A stretch of DNA of 64,000 nucleotides from CAILHX01 sp964511385 (GTDB lineage Bacteria > Pseudomonadota > Gammaproteobacteria > Burkholderiales > Methylophilaceae), in NCBI GenBank assembly GCA_964511385.1, contig CAZEFE010000001.1, positions 496,001 to 560,000 of the forward strand, in the 5' to 3' direction. The translations under genes were made by a program, and so were the position numbers. This document shows, in pieces, positions 28,653 to 36,498 of the stretch. The notes under the pieces are model-generated. The model had not been told where the DNA came from. It saw only the letters and a program-made list of their open reading frames with translations, and did not search any database. Within the stretch, counting starts at the first letter, position 1; each line of letters begins with the position of its first letter.

Positions 28653-29024
28653 TTATGCGCAAATCAATTGTGGCTTGTTGTTATGACTACCTGCTGCCTC
28701 CTGCCCGGCGACAGAGGTCAATCGTACCTCTGTCGTGCTATTGTTGATAAAACCCGCTTGAACTTCGCCATCGAACCGTGCCATCAGGCTGGCTTTAACC
28801 AGACTTTCCGGCTGCACCAGCCGCCAAAGGTTATCCGCACAACATTGCACCAGATTCCGGTTGCGTTCGATGTCGAACAGCGCGGGTGTGATGGTTTGCG
28901 TACGTAGATCAATTTCAACCTCTGAGCATTCATGCAGGGTCGCCAGATAAGCGAAATGCTCGGCAGAACTGGCGAATTTATGGGCAATGCTGGCAGCGAT
29001 GCCATTGAGTTCTTTCAACCTCAT
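28653..29024 (-). CDS. Small protein coupled to the MmeI-like enzyme, unknown function
   Basis: A 123-residue protein, not recognised. The N-terminal half is helical (MRLKELNGIAASIAHKFA, then SAEHFAYLATLHE) and is followed by an extended segment, SEVEIDLRTQTITPALFDIE. The C-terminus is polar and probably disordered. Its ATG overlaps the TGA of the restriction-modification gene (ATGA), so translation is coupled. That suggests a role with the enzyme, for example as an accessory or control factor. It could also be an unrelated passenger. No signal peptide or membrane segment is present. Confidence 0.65.
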   Translation of the reverse strand: MRLKELNGIAASIAHKFASSAEHFAYLATLHECSEVEIDLRTQTITPALFDIERNRNLVQCCADNLWRLVQPESLVKASLMARFDGEVQAGFINNSTTEVRLTSVAGQEAAGSHNNKPQLICA

Positions 29025-32000
29025 GCACTGCGTTCCAGATTCAGGTTCAGCAACCGCCGCAGGATTTCCTCGTCCGGCATGTCGGGCGTGTAATCGGCCC
29101 AGCCGTAGGCGGCGGCAACAGCCATGTCCAGCGCCTGGTGGGCGTTATCCAGCCATGCCGGGCGGGCGTTGTAGAGGTTGGTCAGGGTGCGTTTCTTGAG
29201 GTCGGCCTCATGGCCGGGTTTGGCAATCGGACGTGCGGGATAACCAGCTTGTTCTTCTTCCGGCGTGCGCACCCAGTCCACCCATTCCGGCGGGTTAAGC
29301 CATTGGTTGCGCAGTTGGTCGAGGTTGCGGGCGGCTTGAGCAATGGCTGCGCCCTCACCCTCTATCCCTCTCCCGGAGGGCGAGGGAAGTTCCCTCCCTT
29401 CTCCCGCCGGGAGAAGGGCTGGGGATGAGGGCGAAAATCCGGCAGGGAACGGGAAGGTTTCGAAGCAGGTGGTGGGGGTGTAGCGCGGATCGTTGCCCAC
29501 TCCGAGATAGGTACACATGCGCAGCGACCACAGCTCGTGGAAGCGCGAATGCAGAATGCCAAAGGTGGTGTCGTCGGAACGGGCGATGACAAATGTCGCA
29601 CTATCCGGGTAAACGCAAGCGTCGAACCAGACAAACAGGCGGTGTTTAGCCACTCTAGGTGTACAGATGTACCGTGTGAGCGTTGATAGCGCCGTACGCA
29701 AATCCTCGCCAGATCGACGATGCAGCCACCATTTATCGCTCGTCCGGTCTTCGTGGTTTTTCTGACGTTCAGGCTTAACGTGTTGCAATACGTATTCAAA
29801 AGGCGCTTCAAACGCGGATGCCTCGGCTTTGGTTGTGTTGATACCAAAATCGATCAGCCATGTGTCCGATGATCGACGAACGATATCCATCCCGTTAGCC
29901 CACGGGCGAACAACATCTCTGTTTGGACGTCCGTTGGGGTTGGGTAACTTTAGCCATTGCCTTGCCAGATCGCCGGGAATATCGAAAGCACCACCTTTCT
30001 CTGAACCACGTACGGTAACCCCCGAGTTTTCAGCTAGTGACTTGGCCTGTGTCAAATCCAGCCCGCCACCCGCCGTGAGGTCGGCATGGATGGCGGCGAC
30101 AGGCTGACCATCCAGCATCGCACTATCCGTTTTTCCGCCAAAACAGACCAGCGACACCCGCACTGCCGCACCGGCATTGATCCAATCTTCGTCCGACCAT
30201 GCTTCAAAAATGCTGCCGCTTGCCACGACACTTTCCAGCACCTTGCGGCTGGCACCGCCGCGGATGGAGTTGGTAGAAACCAACCCGGCCGACTTGGCCT
30301 TGCCCTGCTCGATGTGGGCACGCGCTTTTTCAAACCAGTAGCACACCAGATCGGCACCATCCGGCACGCGGGCCTTGTAAACCGCCGACAGCGCCTTGAA
30401 ATAATCGTCGCCCAGCTCGCTGCGCTTTTTGCTGCCGCCGAGGAACGGCGGGTTACCCACAATCGCATCCACCGCCGGCCATTCGGCCTCGGTTACGCCC
30501 TCACCCTCAATCCCTCTCCCGGTCGGAGGAGGCACGTTGCCTCCCTCTGAAACTCCCTCTCCCCGTGGGAGAGGGGTTGGGGTGAGGGAGAGAAGGGCTG
30601 GGGATGAGGGCGCAAGAGCCAGATAGATCGCTTCCAGAACACTTTCGGTATTTGCCAGTACGTCGTTGTTCCAGAACCGTAGCACCCGAATGCCTTGTGA
30701 CTGGATGAACTGGTCACGCTGCTGGTCATAGTCCTGCTGTTCCGCATGCTGCCCGCCATCCAGTTCAATCACGAGTTTCGCTTCGTGGCAGTAAAAATCC
30801 AGAATGTATGGGGGTAGAGGGTGTTGTCTGCGGAATTTGTAACCAAGAAAGCGCCGATCTCGCAACAGGCTCCACATCAGGTTTTCCGCATCGGTCTGGT
30901 TCTGGCGGAGTTCGCGAGCGTATTCGATCAATTGAGGTGGCAGGTCATGATGAGTCGCGCCCTCACCCCTAGCCCCTCTCCCGGAGGGCGAGGGGAAACA
31001 AAGAATCGCATCGCGGTTTTCGATATGGTCGAGCTTCTGCAAAATCGGGTCGCGCCGGTAGGCGTAGCCGTGTGCCAGCATCCACTGGATTTCGCCGATC
31101 CACACCGACACCCGCGCCAGTTCGGCGGCGTAGGGGTTGAGTTCGATGCCCATGACGTTGGCAGGGCTCACTTCGACGTTCATTTGCCGGTGCAGGCCCA
31201 ATGCCTCGGCTTCGAGGTTGGCGCGGTGCTCGATGTCTTTGAGTGTCTTGAGCGCAAGATACAAAAAATTCCCGCTGCCGCACGCCGGGTCGAGTACGCG
31301 GAAGGCCTTGAGCCGTTCGAGGTAGGCGATAAAGGCAGCCTGTTTGTCCTTGTCGCGCTTGGCGGCCCGGATCTTGTCCTTGGCGGTTTCCCATTCGGCC
31401 AGCAGCGGTTGTTCGACCACCGGGCGGATGATCTTCATGATCGTGGCCGGGTCGGTGTAATGCGCACCGAGCTGGCTGCGCATGTCGGGGTTGAGGCCGC
31501 GTTCGAACAGGGTGCCGAGAATGGCGGGTTCGATGGCGCTCCAGTCCATGCGGGCGGCCTCCAGCAGCGCGACCACGTCGGAGGTTTCGAGTTGCGGAAC
31601 GGCAATGGTTTCAAATAAACCGCCGTTGAACCACGGAATATCGTTAAGCGCGAATTCGCCGCCTTTTTGCATGGCGGCAAACAAATCGACCAGCCGTTTT
31701 TGCGCCTTGCTGCCGTCCGGGTTGGATTTATCCATCACGGTTTCGAACAGTTTTTCCGGCAGTATCTTCGCGTCTTCGGCAAACATGCAGAACACGCACT
31801 GGATGAGAAAATGCGCAACGTCATGCGCGGCATTGCCCCGCTCCGTCAGCCGTTTGGCAATCTCGCCCATGCGGCGGGCGGCTTCTTCGGTGACGGCATA
31901 GGTGGTGCGGGCAGGTTTGAAGCGGTCCGGCTCGGTAAACAGCCACAGCAGTTTTTGCCGGGTTTCCGGCTGGGTGAGGTCTTGCAGCCGGATGAGGTGG

Positions 32001-32353
32001 GTTTCGGACGGATGGCCGGTGAAGTGGGTGTGGATTTCGATATTGGTGAGGTCGCTCACCACCAGCAGCGGCGGGTTATCCAGCGCCAGTGCGTAGTTCA
32101 TGAGCTGTTTGAGCGCGGCTTTGAGGTCCTTGCCCGGCCCCTTGTATTCCCAGGCGAAACAGCCGCGCTTCCAGACATCCGCCCAGCCCTGCCCACTCTG
32201 GATTTTGGCACCGCGCTCGAAGCAGTAGCTTTCCGGGTCGCGCGGTTTTTCTACCCCAAGCAAATCGCACAGGTCGTTAAAGTGTTGCTGCGCCCCGGCG
32301 CGCTCGGTAATGTCTTTGTCTTGCCAGTGCTGGATGAAGGCTTGTGGGGTCAT
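29021..32353 (-). CDS. MmeI-like type IIL restriction-modification enzyme with inserted DUF559 cassette
   Basis: An 1110-residue fused endonuclease and adenine methyltransferase. The N-terminal nuclease has the exact D-x9-E-x-K motif of MmeI: Asp59, Glu69, Lys71 in ADVWKRGCFAWEYKG. The methyltransferase has SAM motif I DPACGSGNF (355-363) and catalytic motif IV NPPF (634-637). About 170 residues between them (453-621) are foreign: a DUF559 domain with ELDGGQH, flanked by Ser/Pro/Gly-rich REP-encoded peptides such as PSPSGRGARGEG. A further REP-encoded stretch of about 28 residues lies near the C-terminus, between the specificity and C-terminal domains. Removing both leaves about 912 residues, very near MmeI (919). 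The frame is unbroken, so activity is possible but uncertain. A small gene is coupled downstream. Confidence 0.9.
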   Translation of the reverse strand: MTPQAFIQHWQDKDITERAGAQQHFNDLCDLLGVEKPRDPESYCFERGAKIQSGQGWADVWKRGCFAWEYKGPGKDLKAALKQLMNYALALDNPPLLVVSDLTNIEIHTHFTGHPSETHLIRLQDLTQPETRQKLLWLFTEPDRFKPARTTYAVTEEAARRMGEIAKRLTERGNAAHDVAHFLIQCVFCMFAEDAKILPEKLFETVMDKSNPDGSKAQKRLVDLFAAMQKGGEFALNDIPWFNGGLFETIAVPQLETSDVVALLEAARMDWSAIEPAILGTLFERGLNPDMRSQLGAHYTDPATIMKIIRPVVEQPLLAEWETAKDKIRAAKRDKDKQAAFIAYLERLKAFRVLDPACGSGNFLYLALKTLKDIEHRANLEAEALGLHRQMNVEVSPANVMGIELNPYAAELARVSVWIGEIQWMLAHGYAYRRDPILQKLDHIENRDAILCFPSPSGRGARGEGATHHDLPPQLIEYARELRQNQTDAENLMWSLLRDRRFLGYKFRRQHPLPPYILDFYCHEAKLVIELDGGQHAEQQDYDQQRDQFIQSQGIRVLRFWNNDVLANTESVLEAIYLALAPSSPALLSLTPTPLPRGEGVSEGGNVPPPTGRGIEGEGVTEAEWPAVDAIVGNPPFLGGSKKRSELGDDYFKALSAVYKARVPDGADLVCYWFEKARAHIEQGKAKSAGLVSTNSIRGGASRKVLESVVASGSIFEAWSDEDWINAGAAVRVSLVCFGGKTDSAMLDGQPVAAIHADLTAGGGLDLTQAKSLAENSGVTVRGSEKGGAFDIPGDLARQWLKLPNPNGRPNRDVVRPWANGMDIVRRSSDTWLIDFGINTTKAEASAFEAPFEYVLQHVKPERQKNHEDRTSDKWWLHRRSGEDLRTALSTLTRYICTPRVAKHRLFVWFDACVYPDSATFVIARSDDTTFGILHSRFHELWSLRMCTYLGVGNDPRYTPTTCFETFPFPAGFSPSSPALLPAGEGRELPSPSGRGIEGEGAAIAQAARNLDQLRNQWLNPPEWVDWVRTPEEEQAGYPARPIAKPGHEADLKKRTLTNLYNARPAWLDNAHQALDMAVAAAYGWADYTPDMPDEEILRRLLNLNLERSA
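29350..29433. repeat. REP-like palindromic element inside the MmeI-like gene (copy near C-terminus)
   Basis: About 84 bp with inverted ends (cgccctcaccct and ggatgagggcg) and internal palindromes such as cctctcccggagggcgagg. It is in frame with the enzyme and encodes SPALLPAGEGRELPSPSGRG. It shares its cores with the two repeats that flank the DUF559 cassette 1.1 kb away, so it is another copy of the same element without cargo. Confidence 0.8.
30496..30996 (-). mobile_element. REP-DUF559-REP cassette inserted in the MmeI-like gene
   Basis: A block of about 501 bp. The left part (30496-30612) is a REP-like compound palindrome and the right part (30958-30996) is a partial copy with the same cgccctcaccc and cctctcccggagggcg cores. 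Between them, on the minus strand, the frame encodes a DUF559 domain (host residues about 467-580). This is a Vsr-like PD-(D/E)XK fold with RRFLGYKFRRQHPLPPYILD, VIELDGGQH and GIRVLRFWNNDVL. DUF559 genes surrounded by such repeats also occur alone in other proteobacteria, which suggests a domain-sized mobile unit. The insertion keeps the host frame open. The precise ends are approximate because no clean target duplication was identified. Confidence 0.72.
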
Positions 32354-32402
32354 GACGCGATTCTAGATGAAAACCATGTATCCCAAGCAGCTTCACACAA
32401 AA

Positions 32403-35400
32403 TCATGCCAGGTTTTTCAGCAGGCCTTCGATGAAATCCGCGCGTGGCGCGACATGCTCATGCTGCACCGTCACGCGCAACTTGTCCGGCCCGTTCATGC
32501 GGTAGACCGGGCTTTTTTGCAACAGCCTGAAGATGGCTTCCGGTTCTACCGGCGTATCCTGGGCGAAGTGCAGTTGTATCGTCTCGCTGCTGGCGTCTAT
32601 TTTTACGATGCCCAGCGGTTTGGCCAGGATGCGCAGTTTGTGGCAGGCCAACAGCGCCTGGGTCTGTTGCGGCGGCAGGCCGAAGCGGTCTATCAGTTCC
32701 TCGCGTAAATCCTGCAATGCTTCCAGGTCGGTACAGCTTGCCAGGCGCTTGTAGATGATGAGGCGTTCGTGCACGTCGCCGCAGTAGTCGTTGGGCATCA
32801 GCGCGGGGGTATGAAGGTTAATTTCGGTGGTCACGCCCAAGGGTGCTGCCAGGTCGGGTTCCTTGCCGGCCTTGAGCTGCTTGACGGCGTGGTTGAGCAT
32901 GTCGGCATACAGCGCAAAGCCGATTTCGTGCATTTCGCCGCTTTGGTTATCGCCCAGCAGTTCGCCCGCGCCGCGGATTTCCAGGTCGTGCATGGCCAAA
33001 TGAAACCCAGCCCCCAGGTCTTCCAGCAGTTGAATGGCTTCCAGCCGTTTTTCCGCCTGTTTGCTGACCTTGATATCCGGGTCGGTCAATAAGTATGCAT
33101 AAGCCTGGTGGTGCGAACGCCCGACGCGGCCGCGCAACTGGTGCAGTTGCGCCAGGCCGAAGTTGTCCGCGCGGTGGATGACGATGGTGTTGGCGCTGGG
33201 GATGTCAATGCCGGTTTCGATGATGGTGGTGCATAACAAAAGATTGAAGCGCTGGTGGTAGAAGTCGCGCATCACGTCTTCCAGTTCGCGTTCGCGCAAC
33301 TGGCCGTGGGCGACGCCGATGCGCGCTTCCGGCAGCATTTTTTCCAGCTTTTCGCGCATGGCGTGGATGGTGTTGACTTCGTTGTGCAGGAAATAAATCT
33401 GCCCGCCGCGCTTGAGCTCGCGCAGTACCGCCTCGCGGATCACGCCTTCCGACCACGGCGTGACGAAAGTCTTGATGGAAAGCCGCTTCTGCGGCGGGGT
33501 GGCGATGACGGAAAACTCGCGCAGCCCTTCCATCGCCATGCTCAGGGTGCGCGGAATCGGCGTGGCGGTGAGGGTGAGCACGTCCACCTCGGCGCGCATC
33601 GCCTTGAGCTGTTCCTTCTGCCGCACGCCGAAGCGGTGCTCCTCGTCCAGGATCACCAGACCGAGGTTCTTGAACTTGACGTCCTTCTGGATCAGTCGGT
33701 GGGTGCCGATGATGATGTCGATGCTGCCGGCTTCCAGCCCGGCCAGCGCTTCGGCTTGTTCCTTGGCGGTGCGGAAGCGGGAGATTTCGGCGATCTTGAT
33801 CGGCCATTCGGCAAACCTGTCCGAAAAATTGTTGTAGTGCTGCTCGGCCAGCAGCGTGGTGGGCACCAGCACCGCCACCTGGCGCCCGCCCATCACCGCG
33901 ACGAACGCGGCGCGCAGCGCGACTTCGGTCTTGCCGAAGCCGACGTCGCCGCACACCAGCCGGTCCATTGGTTTCCCGGATTGCATGTCGTTGATAACGG
34001 CTTCGATGGCGGCTTGCTGGTCGGGCGTTTCCTCGAACGGGAAGCCGTCGGCGAAGCGCTCGTAGTCGGCCAGGGTGAGCTTGAACGCGTGGCCGTGGCG
34101 CGCGGCCCGTTGCGCATACAGGTTGAGCAACTCGGCGGCGGTGTCGCGGATCTGCTTGAGCGCCTTTTTCTTGGCTTTGTCCCACTGGCCGCTGCCCAGC
34201 CGGTGCAACGGCGCGGATTCCGCCGGGCCGCCGGAATAGCGCGAAATCAGGAACAGTTGCGATACCGGCACGTACAGCTTGTCGTCGCCGGCGTATTCCA
34301 GCAGCAGGAACTCGGTTTCGCCCTCGCCGAAATCCAGGTTGACCAACCCGCGGTAACGGCCAACGCCGTGCTGTTCGTGCACCACGGGGTCGTTTTCGCG
34401 CAGCTCGGCCAGGTCCTTGAGCATGCCTTCGGCGTTGCGCGTTTTTTCCTTGTCGCGGCGGCGCTGTTGGCGGACTTGTGTTGGGTACAGCTCGGTTTCG
34501 GTGATGAGCGCCAGTTTTTCCTGGATGAAACCGGTCTGGATCGGGCCAACGGTGATCTGGAACCTTTCCGCACTTTCACTGAACTGTTCCCAGTTGTCGC
34601 ACGGGGTGGTCTGCAAGCCGTGTTCGGCCAGCAACTGCGTCAGCGTTTCGCGGCGGCCCAGGCTTTCCGCCACCAGCAGTACGCGGCCTTTGTGGCTGTT
34701 CATGAATCCGTCTAGCTTGGCCAACGGCTGCTCGGCGCGGCGGTCGATGCCGATGTCGGGGATCGGCTGCGCCTTGCCTTTGTGTTCCGGGTTGTCGGTG
34801 AGGGTGATGCGCGCGTACTGGTGTGTTTTCTTGAAAAACTCCTCCGCTGCCATCATCAGGGTGTCGGGCGGCAGGATCGGGCGCTCGCGGTCGTAATCCA
34901 GCAGGCGATGGCGCGAGCGGGTATCTGCCCAGAACATTTCTGCTGCCTGGTTGACGTCGCCATGCAGGCACAACACGGTGTTGTCTGGCAGGTAATCGAA
35001 CAGTGTCGCGGTGTCTTCAAAGAACAGCGGCAGATACCATTCCACGCCGCCCGGCGCCAGGCCGTTGCTGACATCCTTGTAGATGCGGCTTTTCGACGGG
35101 TCGCCCTCGAAACGCTCGCGGAAACTCTGGCGGAAGCGGCTGATGCCGGCTTCGTCCAGCGGAAACTCGCGTGCCGGCAGCAGGCGGATTTCACCCACCG
35201 GGTACAGGCTGCGCTGGGTGTCCACGTCGAAGGTGCGCAGGGTTTCGATTTCGTCGTCGAACAGGTCGATGCGGTAAGGCAGCGCGCTGCCGGTGGGGAA
35301 CAGGTCGATCAGGCCTCCGCGAACCGAAAATTCACCCGGCGTTATCACCTGGTTGACGTGTGAATAACCGGCCTGGGCGCATTGTTCGCGCAGCGCGTTG

Positions 35401-35801
35401 AGGTCCAGCTTGTCGCCTTTTTTCAGCATGAAGGTGCGCGCGGCAAGATAAGACTGCGGCGGCAGGCGCATCAGCGCCGTGCTCACCGGCAGCACCATGA
35501 TGTCGCAACTGCGCTGGGCGATCTGGTGCAGGGCGGACAGGCGCTCCGACACCAGGTCGGGATGCGGCGAAAAGTGGTCGTAAGGCAGGGTTTCCCAGTC
35601 CGGCAGCAGGTGTGTGCTGAGCTTGGGCGCAAAGAAGCGGATTTCTTCCACCAGCCGCTGCGCCTCGTGCGCCGATGCGGCCAGAATGACGATAGGATGC
35701 TGCTGGTTTTGCCCCAGGCTGGCGAGCAAAAACGTATCCGCCGAGCCGTACGGTAGCGGGACTCGGGACGTGGAACCAGACTTGGGGATGGGAACATTCA
35801 T
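32403..35801 (-). CDS. mfd: Transcription-repair coupling factor Mfd
   Basis: A 1132-residue translocase that removes stalled RNA polymerase and recruits UvrA. The UvrB-like N-terminal module (PDWETLPYDHFSPHPDLVSERL) is followed by the RNA polymerase-interaction domain (DPVVHEQHGVGRYRGL, about 475). The translocase core comes next, with Walker A GDVGFGKTEVALRAAFVAV, DEEHRFGVRQKE, and TATPIPRTLSMAM. The TRG motif region and the C-terminal TRCF domain complete the protein. Length and order match the family. The ATG at 35801 (MNVPIPKSG) is preferred over a TTG four codons upstream. Confidence 0.97.
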   Translation of the reverse strand: MNVPIPKSGSTSRVPLPYGSADTFLLASLGQNQQHPIVILAASAHEAQRLVEEIRFFAPKLSTHLLPDWETLPYDHFSPHPDLVSERLSALHQIAQRSCDIMVLPVSTALMRLPPQSYLAARTFMLKKGDKLDLNALREQCAQAGYSHVNQVITPGEFSVRGGLIDLFPTGSALPYRIDLFDDEIETLRTFDVDTQRSLYPVGEIRLLPAREFPLDEAGISRFRQSFRERFEGDPSKSRIYKDVSNGLAPGGVEWYLPLFFEDTATLFDYLPDNTVLCLHGDVNQAAEMFWADTRSRHRLLDYDRERPILPPDTLMMAAEEFFKKTHQYARITLTDNPEHKGKAQPIPDIGIDRRAEQPLAKLDGFMNSHKGRVLLVAESLGRRETLTQLLAEHGLQTTPCDNWEQFSESAERFQITVGPIQTGFIQEKLALITETELYPTQVRQQRRRDKEKTRNAEGMLKDLAELRENDPVVHEQHGVGRYRGLVNLDFGEGETEFLLLEYAGDDKLYVPVSQLFLISRYSGGPAESAPLHRLGSGQWDKAKKKALKQIRDTAAELLNLYAQRAARHGHAFKLTLADYERFADGFPFEETPDQQAAIEAVINDMQSGKPMDRLVCGDVGFGKTEVALRAAFVAVMGGRQVAVLVPTTLLAEQHYNNFSDRFAEWPIKIAEISRFRTAKEQAEALAGLEAGSIDIIIGTHRLIQKDVKFKNLGLVILDEEHRFGVRQKEQLKAMRAEVDVLTLTATPIPRTLSMAMEGLREFSVIATPPQKRLSIKTFVTPWSEGVIREAVLRELKRGGQIYFLHNEVNTIHAMREKLEKMLPEARIGVAHGQLRERELEDVMRDFYHQRFNLLLCTTIIETGIDIPSANTIVIHRADNFGLAQLHQLRGRVGRSHHQAYAYLLTDPDIKVSKQAEKRLEAIQLLEDLGAGFHLAMHDLEIRGAGELLGDNQSGEMHEIGFALYADMLNHAVKQLKAGKEPDLAAPLGVTTEINLHTPALMPNDYCGDVHERLIIYKRLASCTDLEALQDLREELIDRFGLPPQQTQALLACHKLRILAKPLGIVKIDASSETIQLHFAQDTPVEPEAIFRLLQKSPVYRMNGPDKLRVTVQHEHVAPRADFIEGLLKNLA

Positions 35802-35875
35802 GCGCGTAACCAAACTACAACATCGGGGCGCACATTATAGCGGTTTCACGGCATCCCTATCAGCCGACATAGCGG

Positions 35876-35894
35876 ACGGTGCCTGGCGCACCGT
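35876..35894. terminator. Hairpin downstream of the DUF2934 gene
   Basis: A 7-bp stem acggtgc / gcaccgt with a 5-base loop, 10 bp past the stop of the histone-like gene on the minus strand. There is no T-tract, so terminator function is only suggested by position between two minus-strand genes. Confidence 0.4.
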
Positions 35895-35904
35895 TGGCCA
35901 TGCC

Positions 35905-36204
35905 TTATTTGAGTTGCTTGCTGATCTGGATTTCTGCTTCCGCCCAGAAGGCTTGGGCATCACCCACAAAGCCGTTGCGCTCGGCGATGTAATAAGCGGC
36001 CACTTCAACCATCTTGTAGCGGTCTGCCGGGCTGATCGCAGCCTTGGCCGGCGCTTTTTTTGCGGCGGGCTTTTTCGCAGCCGCGGGTTTCTTGGCTGCG
36101 GCTGGTTTTGCGGCTGCAGGTTTTGCAGCGGCTGGTTTTTTGGTGGTAGCTTTGGCAGCGGTTTTTGTTGCCGCCTTTTGAGCGGGGGCTTTAGCTTCAG
36201 CCAT
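35905..36204 (-). CDS. Histone H1-like Lys/Ala/Pro-rich protein with DUF2934 domain
   Basis: A 99-residue basic protein. Residues 1-60 are low-complexity repeats of the type KPAAAKPAAAKK and AKKAPAKAA, as in bacterial H1-like nucleoid proteins. Residues 61-99 form a DUF2934 domain (RYKMVEVAAYYIAERNGF, then AQAFWAEAEIQI). It probably binds DNA through the tail, and the role of DUF2934 is unknown. The ATG at 36204 has GGAA at good spacing. It is a lone gene between mfd and tldD. Confidence 0.85.
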   Translation of the reverse strand: MAEAKAPAQKAATKTAAKATTKKPAAAKPAAAKPAAAKKPAAAKKPAAKKAPAKAAISPADRYKMVEVAAYYIAERNGFVGDAQAFWAEAEIQISKQLK

Positions 36205-36347
36205 GATGGCTTCCTTTCGTGGAGGTTGCAAAAATTACGATCTCATCATAGTGAAAGCGATGTGACATATCAACTACGAATAAATGACAATTTAAGCTGC
36301 GGCAAAACGCGCGGGTGCTTTGCCGGGGCTGCGCCCTGCCGTTTACG

Positions 36348-36498
36348 CTAGGGAAGCCCTGAACAAGTGGCTACACGGGCGAATTGCCGCGTTGCGCGGT
36401 GCTCGGAACCTCGCCGTACTCCTTGTACTGTCCCGGTTCCTGCGCTCCGTGCGCCTTGCACTTCATCCCGCTCGCTCACTTGTTCAGGGCTTCCCTAG
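36348..36498. mobile_element. IS5-like MITE, 143 bp, copy 1 (with CTAG target duplications)
   Basis: A non-coding element at 36352-36494 with perfect 18-bp terminal inverted repeats (ggaagccctgaacaagtg), bounded by CTAG at 36348-36351 and 36495-36498. A second copy at 48572-48714 has the same length with 6 differences in 143 positions. Ends starting GGAAG and 4-bp YTAR duplications are those of the IS5 group, so it is probably mobilised by an IS5-type transposase elsewhere. The right CTAG contains the tldD stop codon. Confidence 0.9.

Noticed and set aside
29350..30612. Short repeated GC-rich palindromes as a possible CRISPR array
   Set aside because: The copies are few, irregularly spaced, palindromic REP-like and within a coding frame; there are no spacers or cas genes.
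30490..31000. Separate DUF559 gene inside the restriction enzyme gene
   Set aside because: The domain is in the same frame as the enzyme with no stop or own start signal, so it is reported as a fused insert.
36352..36494. Possible structured small RNA
   Set aside because: Inverted ends, direct target repeats and a second copy with the same length identify it as a MITE; RNA function is not needed to explain it.
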